Below are positions 1-5,059 of a stretch of DNA of 7,358 bases, piece by piece. The stretch lies in the NCBI GenBank assembly GCA_003520455.1, contig DOUV01000350.1:1-7358 (forward strand). Reading direction: 5' to 3'. Under the pieces are notes generated by a model. The model had not been told where the DNA came from, did no database searches, and saw only the letters and a list, made by a program, of their open reading frames with translations. This DNA comes from Chloroflexota bacterium. Lineage in GTDB: Bacteria; Chloroflexota; Anaerolineae; Ardenticatenales; Ardenticatenaceae. Position 1 is the stretch's first letter. Every line of letters starts with the position of its first letter. The translations under genes and the position numbers were made by a program.

Positions 1-1
1 C

Positions 2-295
2 GAGGCACTCGAGATTGCTACGCTGGGGGGGGCGCGCGTGCTCGGCCGCGACGACATCGGGGCTCTGGCCGCCGGGATGGCCGCTGACATCGTGGGGATC
101 CGCCTGGGGAACCTCGATTACGCCGGGGCGGCGCCCCACGACCCCGTCGCCGCACTGATCTTCTGCTACCCCCGCAAAGCAGATCTCGTGATGGTGAATG
201 GTCGCACGCTGGTTGACCACGGCGAGCTCCTCGGTTGGGATCTCGGCCGAGTCGTTGCCGAACACAACCGGGTCGCCCGTCGCCTGGTCGCATAA
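2..295 (+). CDS. Amidohydrolase, 8-oxoguanine/guanine deaminase-like (C-terminal part)
   Basis: Only the last 97 residues are in the window; the frame is open to the left edge and stops at TAA 293-295. The visible part has the C-terminal hallmarks of the cyclic amidohydrolase superfamily: a helix reading ALEIATLGGARVLGR, then GALAAGMAADIVGIRL, the strand that returns to the small beta-sandwich domain. It then has HDPVAALIFC and a second sandwich motif, DLVMVNGRTLVDHGEL. The HDPVAALIFC stretch resembles 8-oxoguanine deaminases and hydroxyatrazine-type aminohydrolases. These are cytoplasmic metal enzymes that release ammonia from a purine or triazine ring. The metal ligands and substrate residues lie upstream, outside the window, so the substrate cannot be read here. 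The next gene starts 84 nt downstream on the same strand and encodes a BMP-type binding protein, which supports a purine-salvage role. Other amidohydrolases such as guanine or S-adenosylhomocysteine deaminases remain possible. Confidence 0.8.
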   Translation, partial: EALEIATLGGARVLGRDDIGALAAGMAADIVGIRLGNLDYAGAAPHDPVAALIFCYPRKADLVMVNGRTLVDHGELLGWDLGRVVAEHNRVARRLVA

Positions 296-363
296 CAACC
301 GGTTCCAATTTATGAGTGTTGAGTGACCAGTCGCACCCTCGACGCTCTCGGTTTCGCAACAAC

Positions 364-372
364 AAGGAGGAG
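364..372 (+). promoter_or_regulatory. Ribosome binding site of the tandem BMP lipoprotein gene
   Basis: AAGGAGGAG is a near-perfect anti-Shine-Dalgarno match ending 7 nt before ATG 380. It fixes the start there rather than at the in-frame GTG 323, which would add 19 residues before the signal peptide. Confidence 0.85.
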
Positions 373-379
373 AAAGTCC

Positions 380-2641
380 ATGCGATCCCGTTTCTGGTTG
401 ACGATGAGTTGGCTTGTCGTCCTCAGCCTGCTCGTTGCCGCCTGTGGAGGCGCGGCAACCCCCGCCCCTGCCACTCAGGCCCCTGCTGCTCAAGCCACTG
501 AGGCGCCGGCCGCGCCAACGACGGCTCCGAGCGGCGGCGCGAGCACTGGGGAGAAGTTCAAAGTCGCCTTTGTCTACGTCGCCCCCATCGGCGATCTCGG
601 CTGGACCTGGGCGCAGGACCAGGGTCGCCTGGCAGTCGAAAACGAGCTGGGCGACAAGGTCGAGACTGCCTATATCGAGAACGTACCGGAAGGCCCCGAA
701 GCCACCCGTGTGATCCGCGACTTTGCGCAAAAGGGCTACAACCTGATCTTCACGACCAGCTTCGGCTTCATGGATCCGACGGTAGAGGTCGCCAAAGAGT
801 TTCCCAACACCTGGTTCGTCCATGTCTCGGGGTACAAGACCGCCCCGAATCTGAGCACTGTCTTTGGCCGGATGTACCGGATGCGCTATCTCTCGGGCCT
901 GGTGGCAGGCAAAGCCACCACATCGAATATCATCGGCTACGTCGCCGCCTTCCCGATCCCCGAGGTTATCCGTGGCATCAACGCCTTCACGCAGGGCGTG
1001 CGGGCGGTCAACCCCAAGGCTGAGGTCCGCGTTGTCTGGACGAACACCTGGTTCGGGCCGCCGCAGGAGAAGGAGGCCGCCGAGGCCCTGCTCGACCAGG
1101 GCGCCGATGTCATCGCGCAGCACCAGGATACCACCGAGCCTCAAAAGGCCGCGGCCGACCGCGGTGCCGTCTCCATCGGCTACGACTCGGATATGCGCAA
1201 GTTCGTGGGCGAGACCGTCCTGACCAGCCCCATCTGGGTCTGGGGGCCAAAGTACGCCCAGATCGTCAAAGACGTGATGGCCGGCACTTACAAGACCGAG
1301 TCCTACTGGGGAGAGGAGGTCGTCGACCTGGCGCCCTTCAGCGATCGCGTGCCCGACGGCGTCCAGGAATTGGTCGATTCGCAGCGCGATGTGATCGAGA
1401 GTGAGAAGGCCGACGTCTTCTGCGGTCCGCTCAAGAACACTGAGGGCCAGGTCATTGTTGAGGAGGGCAAGTGCCTCACCGACGAAGAGATGCTCAGCAT
1501 GGACTACTTCGTCGAGGGCGTGAAGGGCGAGGCCCCCAAGGTCGGCCAGCCCGGACTCGGCCAGCCATCAGACAAGGTGCAGCCTGCCAGGGCGGTCGGC
1601 TCCGCCTCGGGCGGCGCGACGGCGATGGCGGAAAAAAAAAGTAAACTCAAAGTAGCCTTCGTCTACGTGGGTCCCGTTGGCGACCTGGGCTGGAGTTACG
1701 CCCACGACCAGGGCCGCCTGGCGATGGAGAAGGCCCTCGGGGACAAGGTTGAGACCGCCTATAGCGAGCTGGTGGCGGAGGGTGCCGACGCGGAGCGAGT
1801 GATTCGCGACTACGCCCAAAAGGGCTACGACCTGATCTTCGCCACCAGCTTCGGCTACATGGACTCGGTCATCAACGTCGCCAGGGACTTTCCCGGTACC
1901 ATCTTCGAGCACGCCACTGGCTACAAGACGGCCGATAATGTGGGCATCTACGACGGCCGCGGCTACCAGGGCTGGTATCTGGCCGGTATGACCGCCGGCC
2001 GGATGACCAAGAGCAACAAGCTCGGCTACGTGGCGCCCTACCCGATCCCGGAAGTGGTGCGCAACATGAACGCCTTCACCCTGGGTGCCCGCTCGGTCAA
2101 CCCCAAAGTGGAGGTTCGTCCGGTGTGGATCTACGCCTGGTTCGACCCGGCCAAGGAGCGCGAGGCGGCTCAGGCATTGATCGACGCCCAGGTTGACGTC
2201 GTCGCGCGGGAGAGCGACTCCGCCGAACCGGACAAACTCGCCCAGGAAGAAGGCGTCTACGCCATCGGCTACAACGCCGTCTCGAGCGACGTCGCCCCCG
2301 ATGCCGTCCTCACGGCACCGATCTGGCACTGGGGTGTCTACTACACCCAGACGGCCGACGATGTCCTGAATGGGACCTGGACGAGCGAGCCGGTTTGGTG
2401 GGGCATGAAGGAAGGGATCCTGGACCTGGCGCCCTTCGGCAAGATGGTCCCCCAGAGCGTCCAGGATGAGGTCAACGCGGCCCGGAAGAAGATCGAGAGC
2501 GGCGCGTTCGACGTCTTCGTCGGTCCGATCAAGGACAACACCGGCACGCAGCGCGTCCCGGCCGGTCAGGCGATGAGCGACGAGGAGAAGCTGGCCTTCG
2601 ACTGGCTGGTGGAGGGCGTCGTCGGCGAGATTCCGAAGTAG
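380..2641 (+). CDS. BMP/PnrA-family ABC transporter substrate-binding lipoprotein with two tandem binding domains
   Basis: A 753-aa secreted, lipid-anchored binding protein for a BMP-type ABC importer, probably for purines or nucleosides. Residues 1-21 are a signal peptide (RSR, hydrophobic core, lipobox LVAAC) with the lipidated Cys at 22. A flexible Ala/Pro/Thr-rich linker covers 23-58. Domain 1 is about 59-387 and domain 2 about 422-753, joined by a 34-residue linker rich in Gly, Pro, Ala and Ser. Each domain is a full-length BMP unit (about 330 aa) with the same landmarks: KVAFVYV, GDLGW (71-75 and 434-438), VIRD, GYKTA, PIPEV, NPK and DLAPF. Family members normally have one domain and 330-400 residues, so this is a tandem fusion. 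GDLGW replaces the DKSFN motif of classical PnrA, placing it in the subclass with a D-x-G-W loop. The ATG 380 start is set by AAGGAGGAG. The ATPase and permease genes follow, although a 625-nt gap intervenes. Confidence 0.93.
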   Translation: MRSRFWLTMSWLVVLSLLVAACGGAATPAPATQAPAAQATEAPAAPTTAPSGGASTGEKFKVAFVYVAPIGDLGWTWAQDQGRLAVENELGDKVETAYIENVPEGPEATRVIRDFAQKGYNLIFTTSFGFMDPTVEVAKEFPNTWFVHVSGYKTAPNLSTVFGRMYRMRYLSGLVAGKATTSNIIGYVAAFPIPEVIRGINAFTQGVRAVNPKAEVRVVWTNTWFGPPQEKEAAEALLDQGADVIAQHQDTTEPQKAAADRGAVSIGYDSDMRKFVGETVLTSPIWVWGPKYAQIVKDVMAGTYKTESYWGEEVVDLAPFSDRVPDGVQELVDSQRDVIESEKADVFCGPLKNTEGQVIVEEGKCLTDEEMLSMDYFVEGVKGEAPKVGQPGLGQPSDKVQPARAVGSASGGATAMAEKKSKLKVAFVYVGPVGDLGWSYAHDQGRLAMEKALGDKVETAYSELVAEGADAERVIRDYAQKGYDLIFATSFGYMDSVINVARDFPGTIFEHATGYKTADNVGIYDGRGYQGWYLAGMTAGRMTKSNKLGYVAPYPIPEVVRNMNAFTLGARSVNPKVEVRPVWIYAWFDPAKEREAAQALIDAQVDVVARESDSAEPDKLAQEEGVYAIGYNAVSSDVAPDAVLTAPIWHWGVYYTQTADDVLNGTWTSEPVWWGMKEGILDLAPFGKMVPQSVQDEVNAARKKIESGAFDVFVGPIKDNTGTQRVPAGQAMSDEEKLAFDWLVEGVVGEIPK
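554..2638 (+). repeat. Intragenic tandem duplication of the BMP domain
   Basis: Codons 59-387 (554-1540) and 422-753 (1643-2638) encode two copies of the same domain. A hand alignment gives a little over half identical residues with almost no gaps. The N-terminal two thirds are more alike than the C-terminal third. The DNA of the two copies differs at many synonymous positions, so this is an old duplication rather than a recent one or an assembly artefact. Confidence 0.9.
1632..1640 (+). other. A9 homopolymer in the interdomain linker, candidate slippage site
   Basis: Nine consecutive A follow G1631 in codons 418-421 (Glu-Lys-Lys-Ser). One extra A would give GAA AAA AAA AAG TAA, a stop after residue 421. 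One fewer A would give GAA AAA AAA GTA AAC TCA AAG TAG, a stop after residue 424. Either slip would yield a lipoprotein with domain 1 only. Runs of nine A are known sites of RNA polymerase slippage, as in Thermus dnaX. That it happens here is inference. Confidence 0.45.
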
Positions 2642-2665
2642 GCTATCGCGCCATGAGTTGCGCGC

Positions 2666-2696
2666 GGCTGGGTGAGTCGCAAGAACTCGCCCAGCC
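2666..2696 (+). terminator. GC-rich stem-loop downstream of the lipoprotein gene
   Basis: The arms GGCTGGGTGAGT (2666-2677) and ACTCGCCCAGCC (2685-2696) pair over 12 bp with one G-T wobble around a 7-nt loop. The hairpin starts 24 nt after the lipoprotein stop codon. The tract after it (GTCCTTATAC) is only weakly T-rich. It could be a partial terminator or a 3' stabilising hairpin; both are common ways of making more binding protein than transporter. It is the strongest hairpin I see in this gap. Confidence 0.55.
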
Positions 2697-2768
2697 GTCC
2701 TTATACCCCCAACTCTCGAGTGCGCCGGCGCCTATCGCCTCCGCCTATTCTGTCGGATGTGCTATAGT

Positions 2769-2846
2769 ATGGAGACCGAGACAATCCACATTTCTGATGC
2801 ATTGTGGTCAGAGACCGTCGCAAGGGGCTCGTGTCTCGCAGAATGA
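2769..2846 (+). pseudogene. Possible antitoxin N-terminal fragment (25 codons)
   Basis: An ATG-started reading frame beginning METETIHISDALWSE stops at TGA 2844-2846. The pattern of a short beta strand (TETIHIS) followed by a helix that opens with DALW looks like the start of small antitoxins that precede PIN toxins. It lies just before the PIN-like remnant described next, on the same strand. No good ribosome binding site is visible, and 25 residues are too few to assign a family. It may be the surviving end of an antitoxin whose remainder was lost in a deletion, or coincidence. Confidence 0.27.
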
Positions 2847-2920
2847 TCCTCGACCTGCGCACTGTTCAGCGACATATGCTGTCTCAGTGAGAGGGAGCAC
2901 ATTTCGTTAAGGACAACAAT

Positions 2921-3208
2921 TTTGGCGATCTGCACGCAGGCCAACAAGAGTGTCTGGATCTTTGCTGGCGAAAACCATCTCTATCTTGTCGGCAGACAAC
3001 GGCGCCGTGTGTGACGCAGCCAACCGCTTGAGTTTGAAGCCGGCAAGGCTCCTTGGGGATCGTGGTCAGAGCATACCAAAGCCGACACATCTCGTCGGCC
3101 CGTGCGCAGCAACACATCAACGATCTGTACACCGTGGGCCGCCTCTTCGTCACGCCAGCGATTGTGGAACTCGCGATTGAGCAAATACGGAACTATTCTG
3201 GGATCTGA
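2921..3208 (+). pseudogene. Decayed PIN-domain (DUF3368/VapC-like) toxin gene, C-terminal half
   Basis: Three consecutive pieces in shifting frames join into one recognisable protein. FGDLHAGQQECLDLCW is at 2921-2968. ILSADNGAVCDAANRLSLK is in another frame at 2983-3039. GSLGIVVRAYQSRHI through RLFVTPAIVELAIEQIR runs from 3047 in the first frame again, to TGA 3206-3208. In PIN-type nucleic-acid-binding proteins the order is GE-x-EAL helix, LxxDDxxAR, LGLK-x-TGTLGxLLRA, then a closing helix region; this matches piece by piece. At least two frame changes are needed, near the A4 run at 2971-2974 and near 3040. The N-terminal half with the first catalytic Asp is not visible, and the first piece is preceded by a stop at 2888. 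PIN toxins are Mg-dependent ribonucleases; this copy should be inactive. It lies entirely between the lipoprotein and ATPase genes, so it is probably an insertion remnant. Confidence 0.6.
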
Positions 3209-3255
3209 TATCAACGATGAGTCTCGCAAAAGAATTGCTATCTTTGCGCAGTCGT

Positions 3256-3260
3256 GGGAG
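3256..3260 (+). promoter_or_regulatory. Ribosome binding site supporting a TTG start for the ATPase
   Basis: GGGAG lies 6 nt before TTG 3267. No comparable motif precedes the in-frame ATG 3288, where the preceding bases are C-rich. The longer in-frame start at 3102 would run through the decayed PIN gene. Confidence 0.55.
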
Positions 3261-3266
3261 TATCCC

Positions 3267-4811
3267 TTGACCGATTCACAGCCCCCCATGGTGGAAATGC
3301 GCAATATCACGAAGCGCTTTCCCGGTGTTGTCGCCAACCGCAACGTCACCCTCCGTGTGCGGCCGGGTGAGATTCACGCCCTCCTGGGCGAGAATGGCGC
3401 CGGCAAGTCAACCCTCATGAGTGTCCTGGCCGGCCTCTACCGGCCGGACGAGGGGCAAATCTTCCTGCGTGGCCGGCCGGTTGATATCCGCTCACCCAAA
3501 GACGCCATCGAGCTCGGAATCGGCATGGTCTATCAGCACTTCATGCTGGTGAAACCGATGACCGTGGCCGAGAACGTGATCCTCGGGCTGGACAGCGGAC
3601 GCTTCGTCCTGGACCTGGCAAGTGTCGAGCGCGAGCTGAAGGCCCTGACGCAGCACTACCGCCTGGCGGTGGATCCAAAAGCCGCCATCTGGCAGCTGTC
3701 GGTCGGCGAGCAGCAGCGCGTCGAGATCCTGAAATTGCTCTACCGCGGGGCCGACATCCTGATACTCGACGAGCCAACCGCGGTGCTGACCCCGCAGGAG
3801 TCGGAAGAACTCGGGCGGACGTTGCGGCATATGGCTGCTGAGGGCAAGGCTGTGATCTTCATTACCCACAAGCTTGATGAGGTCATGACCTTTGCCGATC
3901 GCGTCACCGTCCTGCGCGCCGGCGAAGTGACGGCTACAGTCAACACTGCCGATACCTCCAAACAGGAACTGGCCCGCCTGATGGTTGGGCGCGAGGTGCT
4001 CTTCCACCTGGAGAAGGAGCCCACCACGCCGGGTGAGATCGTGCTCGACGTCGAGAACCTTCACGCCAGCAACGCCAAGGGGTTGCCGGCCTTGCGGGGG
4101 GTCTCCTTCACGATTCGGGCGGGCGAGATCCTCGGGATCGCGGGCGTAGCCGGCAACGGGCAGCACGAACTGGCCGAAGTTGTCACCGGTCTGCGGCCTG
4201 CCACCGGCGGGACTGTACAGGCTTTTGGGCGCCCGATCACGAACCGCTCGCCGTACGAGGCGATTCAGGCAGGCGTCAGCCACATCCCAGGCGACCGCAT
4301 GGGCGTGGGCCTGGCCGCGAACATGACGGTGAGCGACAACCTGATCATGAAGGGTTATCGCAGCGCCCCTTTGGCGAACGGCCCCTTCTTCAACTTCGCC
4401 GCCATCGGGGATTTCGCCCGGCGCCTGATCGCCGGCTTCAACATCGCCACACCGGCTCCCACGACCCCCGTGCGGATGCTCTCGGGCGGGAACCTGCAAA
4501 AAACGATTCTCGCGCGTGAGATTACGGCGAGCCGTGGCCTTCTGATCGCGGTGCACCCCACGCGCGGCCTCGACGTTGGCGCCACAGAAGCCGTGCGGCG
4601 CACGCTCCTCGCCGAACGGGGGGCGGGCGCCGCCATCCTGCTCATCAGCGAAGATCTCGACGAACTCCTGGCGATCAGTGATCGCATCGCCGTGATCTAC
4701 GAAGGCGAGATCATGGGAGTCGTCCCGGCCGAGGGCGCGGACATCGAGGCGCTGGGCTTGATGATGGCTGGGGCCGGCCGCCAGGCCGCCGAATTGCACG
4801 CCGGGTCATGA
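3267..4811 (+). CDS. BMP-type (purine/nucleoside) ABC transporter ATP-binding protein, two cassettes
   Basis: A 514-aa cytoplasmic ATPase with two fused ABC cassettes, the layout of RbsA/MglA and of the YufO-type partner of BMP binding proteins. Cassette 1 (about 8-240) is complete: Walker A GENGAGKST (41-49), the Q-loop in GMVYQHFMLV, signature LSVGEQQRVEI (144-154), Walker B ILILDEP with D168-E169, and switch His 201. The GMVYQHFMLV string is characteristic of this subfamily. Cassette 2 (about 265-500) has a degenerate Walker A (GVAGNGQ, 293-299), signature LSGGNLQK (405-412), and AVHPTRGLDVGA where Walker B should be. This is the usual asymmetric arrangement, with one weak ATP site. The TTG start is chosen from GGGAG 6 nt upstream and gives the normal family length; ATG 3288 is the alternative (507 aa). 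The permeases that follow complete the importer. Confidence 0.92.
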   Translation: MTDSQPPMVEMRNITKRFPGVVANRNVTLRVRPGEIHALLGENGAGKSTLMSVLAGLYRPDEGQIFLRGRPVDIRSPKDAIELGIGMVYQHFMLVKPMTVAENVILGLDSGRFVLDLASVERELKALTQHYRLAVDPKAAIWQLSVGEQQRVEILKLLYRGADILILDEPTAVLTPQESEELGRTLRHMAAEGKAVIFITHKLDEVMTFADRVTVLRAGEVTATVNTADTSKQELARLMVGREVLFHLEKEPTTPGEIVLDVENLHASNAKGLPALRGVSFTIRAGEILGIAGVAGNGQHELAEVVTGLRPATGGTVQAFGRPITNRSPYEAIQAGVSHIPGDRMGVGLAANMTVSDNLIMKGYRSAPLANGPFFNFAAIGDFARRLIAGFNIATPAPTTPVRMLSGGNLQKTILAREITASRGLLIAVHPTRGLDVGATEAVRRTLLAERGAGAAILLISEDLDELLAISDRIAVIYEGEIMGVVPAEGADIEALGLMMAGAGRQAAELHAGS

Positions 4812-4939
4812 ACGGCGTGAAACGGAATGACGCCAGGAGCATGCTATCTTCTGGGCGGGCGATGGCAGCCCCACTCCAATCTGAGCGATTCGGCGCTTTG
4901 CGTCCTGGTCAGCAGCAGCCCAGTGTTCAGCATTCGTGA
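4808..4939 (+). CDS. Possible 43-aa ORF with ATGA overlap to the ATPase stop
   Basis: ATG 4808 overlaps the ATPase stop codon in an ATGA arrangement, often a sign of translational coupling. The frame runs 43 codons to TGA 4937-4939 and begins MNGVKRNDARS. It is in the same frame as permease 1 but separated from it by stops. It shows no hydrophobic segment and no motif I recognise, and no ribosome binding site of its own is evident. It might be a small coupled gene, the leftover start of an ancestral permease gene, or chance. Confidence 0.18.
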   Translation: MNGVKRNDARSMLSSGRAMAAPLQSERFGALRPGQQQPSVQHS

Positions 4940-4981
4940 CTCCTCGTTTGCTTAATCGCTTAAATTTGGAAAATGGTGCGC

Positions 4982-5018
4982 TGGGTAGGCGAGGGCAGTG
5001 CCCTCGCCCCTATACCCA
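4982..5018 (+). repeat. REP-like GC-rich palindrome
   Basis: GGCGAGGGC (4988-4996) and GCCCTCGCC (5000-5008) form a perfect 9-bp stem around AGT. Outer arms TGGGTA (4982-4987) and TACCCA (5013-5018) add 6 bp across a 4-nt bulge. It lies in the ATPase-permease gap, 41 nt before the permease start. The shape recalls the short dispersed palindromes seen between genes in many high-GC genomes. No T tract follows, so it is a poor intrinsic terminator; it may limit read-through or stabilise mRNA ends. Confidence 0.6.
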
Positions 5019-5047
5019 CGATCCCAACAAGAGCATTTGCTTATTGT

Positions 5048-5052
5048 AAGGA
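5048..5052 (+). promoter_or_regulatory. Ribosome binding site of permease 1
   Basis: AAGGA ends 7 nt before ATG 5060. It decides against the longer in-frame ATG 4973, which would translate straight through the palindrome at 4982-5018 and add 29 residues of non-membrane sequence. Confidence 0.75.
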
Positions 5053-5059
5053 AGCTCGC

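Larger units (their letters stand above)
2642..3266. other. 625-nt gap between binding protein and ATPase genes
   Basis: It contains the hairpin at 2666-2696, the possible antitoxin fragment at 2769-2846, the PIN-like remnant at 2921-3208 and a 58-nt leader before the ATPase. The region is visibly less GC-rich than its neighbours and has stops in all plus frames, which fits decayed insert DNA. No convincing promoter pair was found. Confidence 0.6.

Noticed and set aside
297..304. 8-bp palindrome AACCGGTT after the deaminase stop
   Set aside because: Too short for a terminator or a confident operator; expected by chance.
1632..1640. A9 run as an assembly or sequencing error hiding two separate genes
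   Set aside because: The A9 version keeps both domains in one frame, while A8 or A10 would create stops, so the given sequence is the coherent one. There is also no signal peptide or ribosome binding site for a free-standing second gene.
1568..2329. 253-codon minus-strand open frame opposite BMP domain 2
   Set aside because: It is antisense to conserved domain sequence, with no start signal or recognisable motif.
2760..2768. Extended -10-like motif TGC-TATAGT
   Set aside because: No -35 partner at a suitable distance, and the ATG of the short antitoxin-like frame follows immediately, leaving no room for a leader. Not strong enough to call a promoter.
2981..3349. 122-codon minus-strand open frame across the gap and ATPase start
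   Set aside because: The plus strand of the same region carries recognisable PIN-like and ABC sequence, so the minus frame is best explained as a shadow.
3492..4799. 435-codon open frame on the minus strand opposite the ATPase gene
   Set aside because: It is antisense to an unmistakable ABC ATPase; the open frame is a by-product of GC-rich codon use and shows no domain.
4950..4963. Direct repeat GCTTAA-TC-GCTTAA
   Set aside because: It could be an operator half-site pair but is short, AT-rich by chance, and without a second copy elsewhere in the window.
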